From the NCBI RefSeq assembly GCF_037892425.1, contig NZ_JBBKTT010000001.1, forward strand, positions 4,030,001-4,094,000: a DNA stretch of 64,000 nt, in the 5' to 3' direction. This document shows positions 8,181-17,493 of the stretch, piece by piece; within the stretch, counting starts at the first letter, position 1; the number at the start of each line of letters is the position of its first letter. Made by a program: the position numbers and the translations under genes. The stretch comes from Lacibacter sp. H375. Its GTDB lineage: Bacteria > Bacteroidota > Bacteroidia > Chitinophagales > Chitinophagaceae. The notes beneath the pieces were generated by a model, which saw nothing but the letters and a program-made list of their open reading frames with translations, made no database searches and was not told where the DNA came from.

Positions 8181-9614
8181 TTATTGATTTGTAATTGTGC
8201 CAAGCAATGTGCCTTTGGTACAATCATGCACTTTTACCATTACGTAATCACCTTTCTTTAATTCATAGTTTTCTTTGGGGAATACGATCACTTTATTTTG
8301 TGAGCTACGTCCCATCCAGCTATTCTCATCTTTCTTACTATCGCCTTCAATCAACACTTTAAATGTTTGACCAATATCTCTTTTGTTACTGTCGAGTGAT
8401 AAATAATATTGCTTATCTACTATCTCCTGCAAACGTCTCTTCTTTACATCTTCCGGAACATCATCTTTATAACGTCGTGCAGCCAATGTACCCGGACGCT
8501 CACTGTAGAAGAACATATAACCATAATCGTACTTGCTGTATTCCATGATGCTTAATGTATCCTGGTGTTCTTCTTCCGTTTCAGAACAGAAACCGGTTAT
8601 AATATCGGAACTTATGCCGCAGTCAGGAATAATTTCCCTGATGCGATCCACTTTCTTCATATACCATGCACGAGTGTATGTTCTGTTCATCAATTGTAAG
8701 ATGCGTGTGTTCCCACTTTGCACAGGCAAGTGAATATAGTTGCAGATATTTTCATACTTCGCTATGGTATGCAGCACCTCATCGGTAATATCTTTTGGAT
8801 GTGATGTGGAGAAACGAACACGCAATAGTGGCGACACCAACGCTACTCTTTCCATTAGCATGGCGAACGAAACAGTCTCATTACTTTTTTCATCAACAAA
8901 ATAATAGCTGTCCACATTCTGGCCGAGCAAAGTCACTTCACGGAAACCACGTTCGAAAAGATCCTGCGCTTCTGCTACAATTGATTTAGCATCACGGCTA
9001 CGTTCACGACCACGGGTGAAAGGAACCACGCAGAAACTACACATGTTGTTACAACCACGCATGATGGAGATGAATGCACTCACACCATTACTTTCCAAAC
9101 GTACCGGGGCGATATCAGCGTAAGTTTCATCACGGCTCAACAACACATTCACTGCTTTTTGCCCGCCTTCTGCTTCTTCAATTAAACCGGGGAGTGTGCG
9201 GTAAGCATCAGGGCCAACCACCATATCCACCAGCTTTTCTTCTTCAAGTAAATTCGATTTCAAACGTTCTGCCATACAACCCAATACACCAACCAATAAA
9301 CCCGGTCGGCGCATTTTGGCTTTACGGAATTCGGTTAAACGTTTGCGGATGGTTTGCTCAGCTTTTTCCCTGATAGAACAAGTGTTGAGCAACACCAGGT
9401 CGGCCTCTTCAGTATCACGAGTGGCGCCATAACCTGCACTGTTAAGGATGCTGGCCACAATTTCGCTGTCACTGAAATTCATCTGGCAACCGTAGCTTTC
9501 GATATAAAATTTCTTTTTGTATTGATTGGGATCGTTCGAAAACGGGGCATAGGCTTCACCCTGCCTGTTTTCGTCGTGAACTTTGGTATCGGTCATCAAA
9601 TCCATCATAGTCAT
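8181..9614 (-). CDS. miaB: tRNA-2-methylthio-N6-dimethylallyladenosine synthase MiaB
   Basis: 477-aa radical-SAM methylthiotransferase that converts i6A37 to ms2i6A37 in tRNAs reading codons that begin with U. The N-terminal UPF0004 domain holds the cysteines of the auxiliary cluster ([24 protein letters not shown]). The radical-SAM motif is GCNNMCSFC, and a C-terminal TRAM domain ends with [12 protein letters not shown]. The start is placed at the ATG ending at 9614; a TTG two codons upstream and several ATGs just downstream are alternatives. A -7 element at 9631-9638 suits the 9614 start. It heads the leftward string that includes the sigma-54 activator and lptE. Confidence 0.94.
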   Translation of the reverse strand: MTMMDLMTDTKVHDENRQGEAYAPFSNDPNQYKKKFYIESYGCQMNFSDSEIVASILNSAGYGATRDTEEADLVLLNTCSIREKAEQTIRKRLTEFRKAKMRRPGLLVGVLGCMAERLKSNLLEEEKLVDMVVGPDAYRTLPGLIEEAEGGQKAVNVLLSRDETYADIAPVRLESNGVSAFISIMRGCNNMCSFCVVPFTRGRERSRDAKSIVAEAQDLFERGFREVTLLGQNVDSYYFVDEKSNETVSFAMLMERVALVSPLLRVRFSTSHPKDITDEVLHTIAKYENICNYIHLPVQSGNTRILQLMNRTYTRAWYMKKVDRIREIIPDCGISSDIITGFCSETEEEHQDTLSIMEYSKYDYGYMFFYSERPGTLAARRYKDDVPEDVKKRRLQEIVDKQYYLSLDSNKRDIGQTFKVLIEGDSKKDENSWMGRSSQNKVIVFPKENYELKKGDYVMVKVHDCTKGTLLGTITNQ

Positions 9615-9630
9615 TCGCAAATTGAGCAGG

Positions 9631-9638
9631 CAAAGTTA
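9631..9638 (-). promoter_or_regulatory. -7 element (TAACTTTG) before miaB
   Basis: On the minus strand TAACTTTG matches the Bacteroidota -7 consensus TANNTTTG and lies 17 bases before the chosen miaB ATG. No TTG is found at the expected -33 distance. Confidence 0.45.
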
Positions 9639-9700
9639 ATGAAACAATTCTATTTCGTGACAGATTGACAGCGATTGAGACCGCTGGTGGAAATAGAGCA

Positions 9701-9729
9701 TTGCCGTCTAACCATGGAGCCTAACTTTA
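9701..9729 (+). promoter_or_regulatory. Bacteroidota-type promoter before barrel gene
   Basis: TTG (9701-9703), an 18-base spacer, then TAACTTTA (9722-9729, one mismatch to TANNTTTG). Transcription would start near 9735, only a few bases before the TTG start codons of the gene that follows. Confidence 0.5.
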
Positions 9730-9738
9730 ACCCTTAAA

Positions 9739-12180
9739 TTGACCTATTTGCATTCCAAATCAATACTTTTTTTCCTGATAATCAGTGTTTTTAGCTTCTT
9801 CAATCTTTCAGCACAGCAAGCTAAAAAAGACGGGGTGATCATTGGAACGGTGATCGACACAAGCAATCAAAAGGCGGTAATGGGTGCAACTGTGGCGGCT
9901 ATCCCATATACCGACAGCAGTAAACAATCGGTTTTTCTTACAGATAAGAATGGCGGATTTAACTTAACCAGCCTGCAGCTGGGTTATTACCGTGTGCGGA
10001 TCAGTGCAGTTGGTTACAGAACACTTACCATTGACAGCATTCATCTGCGTACCGACCGGGCCGATTTCAATTTGAATGATATACCGCTCAGCAATCAATC
10101 AGTTGAGCTGGCTGAAGTGATCATATTTGTAGAGAAGCCGTTGATCGAATCGAAGGATGGCAATATCACCTTCAACGTTGGCGAAAGTGCATTGATCAAC
10201 GGCAGCACTGCAACTGAGCTGTTGAAACAAACACCATTGGTTACAACCGATGCCGATGGAAAAATTGCTGTGCGTGGAAAAGAACCGAAAATTTTGATCG
10301 ATGATAAACCGGTTGAACTAAATGCACAACAGTTGCAGGACTTACTTGAAAGTATGCCCGGAAGCATGATCGAAAAAATTGAAGTACTCACCAATCCGCC
10401 GCCACAATATGCAAACGAGCAGGGTGGTGTGATCAATATTGTTACAAAGAAGGGTAGAGTTGGTTTTGGTGCAAGAGTAAATCTTTATGCAGGTTCAAGA
10501 GGACAAACTGGTATTACTACCAATTTCAATTACCGCAAGCAAGGCTTTGCTGTTAATTTAAATGCAGGAGTTGGGTACAACGAGTTTCAATCGGAAGGTT
10601 ACAGCAACCGCACCAATATTTATAAAGACTCAAGTAACCAGTTAAAAATCATCAACAACTCATTCAACAAAAGTATTCGCCCAAGTTTTCGACTAAATGT
10701 TGATTATGAATTGAACAAGCGCAACAGCTTCAATTTTGTGGCGCAGTATAACCAGGGAAACACTAACAACAGCGGCTTTAACCGTTACACGAACATCAAT
10801 CGTTTCGAAGAAATTTCAAGGTTGAGTGAACGGACTGTTGCATCAGTAGGCCGAAATTATAATCCATCGATCAATCTTAGTTATCAGCATAAAACAAAAC
10901 GACCAGGTGAATCAATAAGAATGGTTTATGCATTGAATTTTGGACAATCGGAAAGTGTACGCAACTTTTTCCAGGAGTTTTTGAATGCAGATGATACACC
11001 AACTGGCATTGATAGTACGCAACGTCAAACCAACAATACAAGATCAAACGGCTACAGCATCAATATTATTTACGACCGACCATTAGGCAATAAGAAAACA
11101 AGTTTATCAACCGGTGCTGCTTACTATCGCAATAACAGTCATGTTGTGCTTACAACTGATTTTATGAAAAAGCCGGAGAATATTTTTCAGAAAGCAGAAC
11201 TGTTGAGCAACAACTTTAAATTCCACCAGGATGTGATCAGCACTCGTGTTTCCATGAAACATATTTTCATGCCGGGATTTTCTATCACCGCAGGTTCTGC
11301 ATTTGAACAAACGAATTTTTTGTTTGAATTATTCAGGGATAATAAAACAGAATACAACCGCTATTTCAATGTGCTTCCATTTGCAAATCTTAACCGCAGT
11401 TGGAAGAACGGGATGAATCTAACGTTTGCTTACCGTCGTACCATGCGCAGACCGGGCATTGGTGAATTAAACCCAGCCATTGATTATGGTGATCCCTACA
11501 ATCTTCGTTATGGCAATCCAGATCTGTTGCCTTCGCAATCACATACATTCGATATGGTGGCTGGTAAAACAAAAAGTAAATACTTCGCCAATGTAAGCAT
11601 TGGTTATAATCTTGTAGAAGATGTGTTCAGCCAGATACGCACATTGGCACCCGATGGCAAAACAACAGTAACATGGGACAACGTTAGTAACCGCCAGGAA
11701 TATGAAGCAAGCACATGGGCCGGACTTACCATCAGCCGTAAATTACGAAGTAATATCAGTGCAAGTTATACATACAACAAGTATGGCACATTCGATAAAC
11801 AGGTGCGCAAGTTTCGTGATGGAGGCTCGTTTACGTCGAACTTCAGCACCAATTATAACCCGACGGATCTGTGGACATTCACGGGAGCATTTTCCTTCAA
11901 CCGATTTGCAAATCCACAAGGAACTGTACGCAGCAATATCTCTATGAACATTGGTGCGCAATACAAACTGTTTAAAAAGAAAGTGATCATCAGTATTAAT
12001 ACAACCGATCCGTTCATTCAACAACAGAACAGAGTGTTTACTTACGGGCCCAACTTTAATTTAGAAAGTTACAACCGCACACAAACACGAAACTATCGTG
12101 TTACACTCAGCTATAACTTTAATAAAACATCCACTGTTAAACGCAAAACAGTGGATGTGCTGAAGAGTATAAAAAAATAA
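9739..12180 (+). CDS. TonB-receptor-like outer-membrane beta-barrel protein
   Basis: 813-aa outer-membrane protein. A signal peptide ends at about residue 24 (FFNLSAQQ). Then come a carboxypeptidase-regulatory-like domain (about 33-110, GTVIDTSNQKAVMGATV), a plug-like region (about 125-230, STATELLKQTPLV, MIEKIEVLTNPP, GGVINIVTKKG) and a barrel of about 570 residues of alternating aromatic strands ending in VTLSYNF plus a short basic tail. It belongs to the group without a full TonB box; the ligand is unknown. There is no ATG at the 5' end: the frame is open back to a stop at 9709-9711, and only TTG codons (9739 or 9748) fit the signal peptide. Confidence 0.85.
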   Translation: MTYLHSKSILFFLIISVFSFFNLSAQQAKKDGVIIGTVIDTSNQKAVMGATVAAIPYTDSSKQSVFLTDKNGGFNLTSLQLGYYRVRISAVGYRTLTIDSIHLRTDRADFNLNDIPLSNQSVELAEVIIFVEKPLIESKDGNITFNVGESALINGSTATELLKQTPLVTTDADGKIAVRGKEPKILIDDKPVELNAQQLQDLLESMPGSMIEKIEVLTNPPPQYANEQGGVINIVTKKGRVGFGARVNLYAGSRGQTGITTNFNYRKQGFAVNLNAGVGYNEFQSEGYSNRTNIYKDSSNQLKIINNSFNKSIRPSFRLNVDYELNKRNSFNFVAQYNQGNTNNSGFNRYTNINRFEEISRLSERTVASVGRNYNPSINLSYQHKTKRPGESIRMVYALNFGQSESVRNFFQEFLNADDTPTGIDSTQRQTNNTRSNGYSINIIYDRPLGNKKTSLSTGAAYYRNNSHVVLTTDFMKKPENIFQKAELLSNNFKFHQDVISTRVSMKHIFMPGFSITAGSAFEQTNFLFELFRDNKTEYNRYFNVLPFANLNRSWKNGMNLTFAYRRTMRRPGIGELNPAIDYGDPYNLRYGNPDLLPSQSHTFDMVAGKTKSKYFANVSIGYNLVEDVFSQIRTLAPDGKTTVTWDNVSNRQEYEASTWAGLTISRKLRSNISASYTYNKYGTFDKQVRKFRDGGSFTSNFSTNYNPTDLWTFTGAFSFNRFANPQGTVRSNISMNIGAQYKLFKKKVIISINTTDPFIQQQNRVFTYGPNFNLESYNRTQTRNYRVTLSYNFNKTSTVKRKTVDVLKSIKK

Positions 12181-13266
12181 TTACTTTAATTTTTCTGCGA
12201 GATAGATGTATTGCGGATGCAAATGATGTGGAAACATATTATCTGCGGATTGGCTTTCTGGATATAGTTTAAAATAATCATCATCAGGCAACAATACGAT
12301 CATGTTTCCGGTGCGTACATAATGATTACTTGAATAATAGGCAGGAGGAACAAAGCCCGGCAATGTTTTCTGCACCGATTTAGAAGTCATTGAGCCAAGA
12401 TATTTCTGATATCGTTTTTGTGCTTTACTGGGCGGCTTACTCAACTGGTTATACATGTACTTCAACGCAAGGCTAGTTGGAAACTTTTGTTTTTTAATAA
12501 TACCCTTTGCATGTATGAAAGGATTTGATAGATTAAAATCGGATAATGTTTGAATAGAGATAGGTACTTCAGGAACCCAATCAACAGCATTCACCACATT
12601 GTAAGACCAACCATTGTGCGTCATAGCTTCATACTCATGAGCGAAATAAAGATTGCCTGGTTTGGGTCCCGCACTGCAATAAGTTTTAAAACGGATATCA
12701 GCAGGCAGTTTTCCGGTCTTTTGCAGGTTATACAAATAAGCAGTAACGAGATAAGCAATACCACCGCCCTGACTATGCCCAACAATGATCATATTCTTTG
12801 TTCCGCTTTTATACGTTGAATCAATTTTCGGCATCATATCTCTTGTAATAAAAGCTGTGCTCACCAACCAACCTACATGTACAGCCGCTTTTGGATTTGA
12901 TGCCAATTCGTAATCAAAAAAATCATCTTTAGATAGTTGCAGTTGCCCTTTTGCAGGAACCATTGCTGCATAAAAATTAGCCAGCCAACTCGTTGCATTT
13001 GTAGTGGTACCACGAATGCTGAGAACAGCTGTTCCTTTGCCATCGTTCCACAGATCCCATAAATTATCCAAACCAATTACAGACGATTGGTACAACATTT
13101 TAAACCGCTGCGGCTCGGCAATTTTTTTATAATAGTTTTCTTCGGCTGAAGTGCGTGCCGATACTTTCATCAGTTCAATATATTCTGCTTTGTCAAAACC
13201 GGGAGTTAATTGAGCAGACAAAACAGCTGGAATGCTCAACCAAAAGACGACTAAAAGTTTCTTCAT
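12181..13266 (-). CDS. exported class-3-like lipase
   Basis: 361-aa alpha/beta-hydrolase of the lipase 3 family. The start is taken at MKKLLVVFW (ATG ending at 13266); another ATG three codons upstream is possible. Residues 1-18 form a signal peptide cut before Gln. The nucleophile elbow GHSQGGG (about residue 166) contains the catalytic Ser; VVNAVDWVPEVP and the C-terminal His-rich MFPHHLHPQYIYL probably provide Asp and His. It likely hydrolyses ester substrates in the periplasm or outside. It converges directly with the barrel gene, with no gap. Confidence 0.83.
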   Translation of the reverse strand: MKKLLVVFWLSIPAVLSAQLTPGFDKAEYIELMKVSARTSAEENYYKKIAEPQRFKMLYQSSVIGLDNLWDLWNDGKGTAVLSIRGTTTNATSWLANFYAAMVPAKGQLQLSKDDFFDYELASNPKAAVHVGWLVSTAFITRDMMPKIDSTYKSGTKNMIIVGHSQGGGIAYLVTAYLYNLQKTGKLPADIRFKTYCSAGPKPGNLYFAHEYEAMTHNGWSYNVVNAVDWVPEVPISIQTLSDFNLSNPFIHAKGIIKKQKFPTSLALKYMYNQLSKPPSKAQKRYQKYLGSMTSKSVQKTLPGFVPPAYYSSNHYVRTGNMIVLLPDDDYFKLYPESQSADNMFPHHLHPQYIYLAEKLK

Positions 13267-13294
13267 AAAAAGCATGTTATGGTTTGGTGATTGA

Positions 13295-14137
13295 TTATTT
13301 ACGAACGAAACGCATCACTGCAACATCATCAATTAGAAAGTTTAACGTATTATCATCGCTTAATGCATACTTGTTTACTTTCTGCAGCATATCCGTAAAT
13401 GTTTTTTCACCATTACCGGGGCAAGCCATCATCGTAGAAAGGGGTGGATCAAATTTGATCGCATTTTCATTGATCTTGTATTTACTGCTGAAACCATTAC
13501 AACTTGTATTTCCGCTGATCATTGATTGACCTAATTCAAAACGAATAAATGGTTTCTTCTCAGGATACAAACCTTCAAAAGCAATACGACTACCGGAGAT
13601 ATAATTAAGTTCCCAGTTACCTTCGAGTTTACTGGTGGTTGCTTCAACAGCAGTAAAAGTTGCTACTTCGGTTTGGCCATTGAAAAATTTCAATACGTTG
13701 TTTTCGATCTGCCACCTGTTGGTTTGTGAAATTGCCGGCAGAAAAAGACTTTCTGTTTTATCATCATTCAGGCAAGCCATCTTAGTTACTGCCAATGGTG
13801 AAAATTTGATCTCGTAATTTGCATTGATCGTAAACGTGCCTGATAAACGGTTGCACCCTGTAAAACCTGCAACAGTATTTACTTGTCCGGGCGAAAAGAG
13901 CAGGTGTGCAGATCGTCCTGATTCCGGACGAACAGGTTTGCCGTTCACTTCAGAAAGATACCAGCGATACATGTATAGCTGCTCGCTGCCACCTGTTACT
14001 GTTTGTTTACTATTCTCAACAGGAATTGTTTCCGTTGGTGAAGATGGTGAAGGAGTAGATGTTGGTTTGCTGCTTTTACAAGAGAAAGCTTGAAGCAGCA
14101 ACATAGAAATAGAGAGAACAAAAAAAGTCTGTTTCAT
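13295..14137 (-). CDS. lipoprotein with two META domains
   Basis: 280-aa lipoprotein. The signal peptide ends in a lipobox-like LLQAFSC (Cys20), followed by a Ser/Pro/Thr-rich linker. Two META (HslJ-like) domains follow: one at about 55-155 with GFTGCNRLSGTF and KMACL, and one at about 175-278 with GNTSCNGFSSKY and MMACPG. Each has the paired Cys pattern typical of the family. META domains occur in cell-envelope and stress proteins; no biochemical role is assigned. It lies just upstream of the lipase gene (28 bases) and may be co-transcribed with it. Confidence 0.85.
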   Translation of the reverse strand: MKQTFFVLSISMLLLQAFSCKSSKPTSTPSPSSPTETIPVENSKQTVTGGSEQLYMYRWYLSEVNGKPVRPESGRSAHLLFSPGQVNTVAGFTGCNRLSGTFTINANYEIKFSPLAVTKMACLNDDKTESLFLPAISQTNRWQIENNVLKFFNGQTEVATFTAVEATTSKLEGNWELNYISGSRIAFEGLYPEKKPFIRFELGQSMISGNTSCNGFSSKYKINENAIKFDPPLSTMMACPGNGEKTFTDMLQKVNKYALSDDNTLNFLIDDVAVMRFVRK

Positions 14138-14200
14138 ACCATAAGTTTTTGTGCAGATGATGAAAGAGATTACATTACATAAAGTGAAAGGAAGACAAGA

Positions 14201-14686
14201 TTAGTTTTTGCAATTCGTTAGCATTAGTTTCATGCCTTTGTACTGGGGAATTACGCCAGCCTTGAATTGCATTTTACCATCGGCCTCTTCCATAGCTGCA
14301 TAACCTTCGGTAAGAGAACTGTCTTTTTTCAAAAAGGTAATTTCACGAACAGATTGTTTTCCTTCAGACATGAATGTATATTCAGCAAGAATGGTATCCT
14401 CTTGTATCACACCTTTCAATGTTCCTTTGTTACGGTCTTTACCTGCAAGCTGGTAAAGCAGATCGCCACTGATCATATCATCAGGACCAACTACCAGTTC
14501 TAACTGAATTGTGTCTTGATTCGTAACAAACTCATAACAAAAATGTGCTGGATCGTCAGAAGAAGGGGGAGCAACTTTAATAGTATCTGTGTCGACTGTT
14601 GTTTTTTCAGTTTCGTTATTACAGGAAACAACAAAAAGGATAAGAAGTATTGTGAGAGCGTTTAATAGCTTTTTTGCATGTCTCAT
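14201..14686 (-). CDS. hypothetical lipoprotein
   Basis: 161-aa protein of unknown function. The N-terminus has a lipoprotein signal (LLILFVVSC, Cys22), a Thr/Asp-rich linker (23-45) and a soluble beta-rich domain with two further cysteines (HFCYEF and the C-terminal LTNCKN) that could form a disulfide. Phrases such as LKGVIQEDTILAEYTFMSEGKQSVREITFL resemble lipoproteins common in Bacteroidota, but no named domain is recognised. It is 63 bases upstream of the META-domain gene, same strand. Confidence 0.72.
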   Translation of the reverse strand: MRHAKKLLNALTILLILFVVSCNNETEKTTVDTDTIKVAPPSSDDPAHFCYEFVTNQDTIQLELVVGPDDMISGDLLYQLAGKDRNKGTLKGVIQEDTILAEYTFMSEGKQSVREITFLKKDSSLTEGYAAMEEADGKMQFKAGVIPQYKGMKLMLTNCKN

Positions 14687-14781
14687 GTAAAAGTGTTTTT
14701 TGTTAACGCCGTAAATATTACAATTATTCCTGATAATAGTTTACCCTGCGGAGAAAACATGAAATAAAAATGCCAAAAACA

Positions 14782-14810
14782 ACAATCCCGCCTCGTGAAA
14801 GCGGGATTGT
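14782..14810 (-). terminator. terminator of the 51-aa membrane protein gene
   Basis: A perfect 10-bp stem (ACAATCCCGC / GCGGGATTGT) with a 9-base loop lies 5 bases after the stop of the small leftward gene. The minus strand continues into a U-rich run. Confidence 0.75.
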
Positions 14811-14815
14811 ATCAC

Positions 14816-14971
14816 TCAGGAAAACCAACAGGAATGTTTACATTCTTTTTTCTTTTCAGTTTTTTGTTCTGTTTGTTTTTCTGATTTCATTCCAGTTCTA
14901 CGGTTGATGTTGGCAATGGCAACCAATGCTACAAATGCCAGCAGCAACGTAATGATGAATAGTCTTTTCAT
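14816..14971 (-). CDS. 51-aa single-pass membrane protein with CxxxC tail
   Basis: A small ORF, ATG ending at 14971. The peptide begins MKRLFIITLLLAFVALVAIA, a membrane segment or uncleaved signal, then a basic turn (NRRTG), a run of alternating Lys, Glu and Gln (residues 30-43), and a tail with Cys44 and Cys48 (ECKHSCWFS). A strong terminator sits 5 bases after its stop, so the unit looks like a complete mini-gene. It explains most of an otherwise empty 400-base spacer. Function unknown; the paired Cys suggest metal or disulfide chemistry, which is only an inference. Confidence 0.6.
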   Translation of the reverse strand: MKRLFIITLLLAFVALVAIANINRRTGMKSEKQTEQKTEKKKECKHSCWFS

Positions 14972-15091
14972 AACCGGAGATTTAGTTACCATAAGTTACA
15001 AAACATAAATAAAGTTTGAAACTATTTTTTGCTGAACGGAAGTGAAGGATGTGGAACGGGATCTGTAATTTAGGCGCATCATTTAAAACAC

Positions 15092-15490
15092 ATGGCTGAA
15101 ACAAATATGAACTTTCACACCCGAAAATGGGTGAAGCCCGAAGACCTGAATCCTAACAGCACATTATTTGGCGGACGTTTACTGCAATGGATTGACGAGG
15201 AAGCCGCACTTTATGCAGTTATTCAGCTGGAGAACCCGCATGTGGTGACCAAGTTTATTTCTGAGATCAATTTTATTTCAGCACCACGACAAGGTGATAT
15301 TATTGAGATCGGTATTTTGGCCACTCATTTTGGTAATACGTCACTAACCATGCGTTGTGAAGTAAGAAATAAACTTACCCGTGAACCAATCCTGCGAATT
15401 GAAAAGATCGTGTTTGTAAATGTTAATGCAGAAGGGAAACCAACAGCACATGGAAAAACAGAGATCACGTTTGTAAAAGAAAGGCTTTAA
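15092..15490 (+). CDS. hotdog-fold acyl-CoA thioesterase
   Basis: 132-aa single hotdog-domain enzyme of the YciA/acyl-CoA hydrolase type, which splits acyl-CoA to free acid and CoA in the cytoplasm. Visible family features are the N-terminal VKPEDLNPNSTLFGGRLLQWIDEEAA (substrate-binding loop with the catalytic Asp) and the later strand region VTKFISEINFISAPRQGDII. The length matches a single-domain hexameric thioesterase. It converges with the 88-aa gene; the gap holds the CAANNNN repeat hairpin at 15501-15575. Confidence 0.88.
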   Translation: MAETNMNFHTRKWVKPEDLNPNSTLFGGRLLQWIDEEAALYAVIQLENPHVVTKFISEINFISAPRQGDIIEIGILATHFGNTSLTMRCEVRNKLTREPILRIEKIVFVNVNAEGKPTAHGKTEITFVKERL

Positions 15491-15500
15491 AAAAACTGGC

Positions 15501-15575
15501 AATAAGCAAAACGATCTCGATGTCAATTAACTTCTTAAAGTTTTGCCTATTGCCAATTGCTTGTTGCTTATTGAT
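15501..15575. repeat. CAANNNN heptad array with hairpin
   Basis: On the minus strand 15541-15575 reads as five consecutive 7-base units starting CAA (CAATAAG, CAACAAG, CAATTGG, CAATAGG, CAAAACT). On the plus strand 15503-15516 has two more (CAATAAG, CAAAACG). The arms 15501-15515 and 15540-15554 pair at 14 of 15 positions, so the array can fold as a hairpin between two convergent genes and may terminate both. Confidence 0.7.
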
Positions 15576-15578
15576 GAT

Positions 15579-15845
15579 TTATTCTTCATCATCTTCTTCG
15601 TAATAAGCGTCCTGGCTATAATATAATTTTTCCCAGGCGGTAACGGCTTTATCATCGAGACATTCAACAATGTCGTGAATGGGAGCATCTTTTTTCTTCC
15701 ACACAATTTCTTCACCTTCAGTGTAGGTGGAAATACAAAGTGCATGATCACTCTTGAAATGCACCTTGATCAACTGCAGGGCATTTTCTTCTTTTTCCTG
15801 GATGAGGTAATTGCAACCGGCTTCCAACAAGTCATACGTGTACAT
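15579..15845 (-). CDS. 88-aa hypothetical protein
   Basis: Small soluble acidic protein, not recognised. It starts MYTYDLLEAGCNYLIQEKEENALQLIKV, has one Cys at 11, a WEKLYYSQDAYYEEDDEE end, and no signal peptide or membrane segment. The well-formed hydrophobic pattern and normal codon use suggest a real gene of the conserved-hypothetical type. It faces the thioesterase gene tail to tail. Confidence 0.6.
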   Translation of the reverse strand: MYTYDLLEAGCNYLIQEKEENALQLIKVHFKSDHALCISTYTEGEEIVWKKKDAPIHDIVECLDDKAVTAWEKLYYSQDAYYEEDDEE

Positions 15846-16046
15846 ACTTCACAAATTTTAAATCTTCAATAATACTGTTCTGGCGAATTTTAATGGGCAG
15901 TTGGAGTTGGGAATCGGGGGTTGTAGTACCAGGTTAGTGTTGAAACAAATGTAACATCATTTCGCTGAATTGGCGTAGCCCAACATCACCCGAAAAGGCT
16001 CTTTTTACAAAAAATTAATACGATGATTGAAAATCAATGGGTTGAA

Positions 16047-16493
16047 TTAATCAAGCTCCGCAACCGAGACTTTCTTACCCTCAAAATTCACCTGGAGGAT
16101 CTTGATGGAGCGGACAGGCTGACCATTTTGGATGGCGGGCTCCCAGTCGTATTGGTTCATCCAGGCTTTCAGTTGTTGAAAGTCGGGGCGAACATTGCTG
16201 TTGGGTCGGGCCTCGTAAGTACAGGGTTTGCCGGTTTTATCGATGAGTATGCTGATGGTGATCTTACCTCCCGCTTTCTTCTGGGTGTATTGCTCGAAGA
16301 ATTTTTCGATATGCGATTCGAGGCTGGGCTTTTTTGCTTTCCATTTGGCTGTTTGTTGTACACGAACATAAATATCATCAAATGGATTTGTGCCGAATTG
16401 TAAACAACTGTCGAGTTTATAAACTTCCTGTTGTTGCTGGGCATTGGCACTAAAGGCCACGAAGAATAGGATAAAGGATAAGTATGTTTTCAT
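16047..16493 (-). CDS. exported protein with TonB-C-like domain
   Basis: 148-aa exported protein. The start MKTYLSFILFF (ATG ending at 16493) gives a clean signal peptide cut after FSANA. The rest, with IEKFFEQYTQKKAGGKITISILIDKTGKPCTYEARPNSNVRP and QLKAWMNQYDWEPAIQNGQPVRS, follows the pattern of the C-terminal domain of TonB-like energy transducers (a beta-alpha-beta unit, then W.PA..NG.PV). It has no membrane anchor of the TonB kind, so it is probably a periplasmic relative rather than a working TonB. Nearest neighbours are unrelated. Confidence 0.68.
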   Translation of the reverse strand: MKTYLSFILFFVAFSANAQQQQEVYKLDSCLQFGTNPFDDIYVRVQQTAKWKAKKPSLESHIEKFFEQYTQKKAGGKITISILIDKTGKPCTYEARPNSNVRPDFQQLKAWMNQYDWEPAIQNGQPVRSIKILQVNFEGKKVSVAELD

Positions 16494-16586
16494 GCGGTAA
16501 ATATAGAAAATAGCTTCGAGCTGTAGGCGATGAGAAACAGGTAAAAACACTTAGCATGGAGAAATTGCATTGAAGAAAATCTTGAA

Positions 16587-17195
16587 TTACATTTTAAAAC
16601 CTTGCGGCCCCGGTTTCTTATTTGCTTCGCTCATAAGCACCGTTTGTGCAATACGTTTCGCTCTTGTTTCAGGAGTTTTGGCACTATCGATCCAAAACAT
16701 AAATTGTTTACGGACAGAAGGAGAGAAGGCTTTGTAATTGGTTAGGGCTGCTTTCTTGCCTTTAAATGCCTGCGTCAAGTCTTTGGGAAGTTCATTTGTA
16801 TGAGCAGCATGATTAGAAGCATTCAATGTGTCCCAGCTTCCATCGAGTTTGGCCGCTTCAATTTTCACAAGACCGGCATCGGTCATAAGTCCGTTTTTTA
16901 TCAACTGCTCAACCCGTTCTTTATTTACATCGCTCCAAACACTTTTGGGTTTACGGGGAGTGATGAGCAACATGGAACGTTCATCATCAAGCTTGCGGGG
17001 CAAACTGTCGATCCAGCCAAAACAAAGTGCTTCTTCCACTATTTCACTGTAGGGAAGACGTGGCTTGCTTTTGCCCACTTTGTAAAAAATGAGCCAGATA
17101 CCTTTTGACTTGTCGTGATTTTTTTGCAGCCAGCTACGCCAGGCCTTGCGGTCTTTGGGATAAAATGATTGCAGGCTGTCGATAGCCCTTGCCAT
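16587..17195 (-). CDS. YdeI/OmpD-associated family protein
   Basis: 202-aa soluble protein of the YdeI (OmpD-associated) family. Landmarks: SWLQKNHDKSKGIWLIFYKVGKSKPRLPYSEIVEEALCFGWIDS near residues 21-64, ITPRKPKSVWSDVNKERVEQLI, and the C-terminal helix FSPSVRKQFMFWIDSAKTPETRAKRIAQT. Members have been linked to bacteriocin or peptide resistance in enterobacteria, but the activity is not established. It starts 9 bases downstream of the 60-aa membrane protein gene, probably in the same transcript. Confidence 0.8.
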   Translation of the reverse strand: MARAIDSLQSFYPKDRKAWRSWLQKNHDKSKGIWLIFYKVGKSKPRLPYSEIVEEALCFGWIDSLPRKLDDERSMLLITPRKPKSVWSDVNKERVEQLIKNGLMTDAGLVKIEAAKLDGSWDTLNASNHAAHTNELPKDLTQAFKGKKAALTNYKAFSPSVRKQFMFWIDSAKTPETRAKRIAQTVLMSEANKKPGPQGFKM

Positions 17196-17204
17196 TGGAC
17201 AAAA

Positions 17205-17387
17205 TTATTCTTCGTGCTTGCGGTTAAGCATCCAGATGAGGTAAGCACCGAAGAAAATGAAAATGCCGAGACCGCCAAAGATGAGAGCAGTAAGCACTTT
17301 CTGTGCGCCCGATGATAATACCATTGACAATGCAATTACCAGGTAAACGATATAGATGGTAAGGAGGGTATAAATCTTTTTGTCCAT
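17205..17387 (-). CDS. 60-aa two-segment membrane protein
   Basis: Small protein with two hydrophobic helices (residues 6-24 and 30-52) joined by a short polar loop, ending in the charged tail NRKHEE. No family is recognised. It is 9 bases upstream of the YdeI-like gene on the same strand. The spacing and clean hydrophobic pattern support it being expressed, but nothing shows what it does. Confidence 0.6.
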   Translation of the reverse strand: MDKKIYTLLTIYIVYLVIALSMVLSSGAQKVLTALIFGGLGIFIFFGAYLIWMLNRKHEE

Positions 17388-17493
17388 GGTTGTGATTTTA
17401 GTGATGCGAAATTGAGAAATAATCAGTTACAGGCCAAAAATTATTCACAGGGTTGTGAACAAATAAGGGAATGGCAGGGGAGGTGTGTTTTGT

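Noticed and set aside
16023-16403. 126-codon plus-strand frame.
   Set aside because: It lies opposite a gene with signal peptide and TonB-C-like pattern; the product has no such support.
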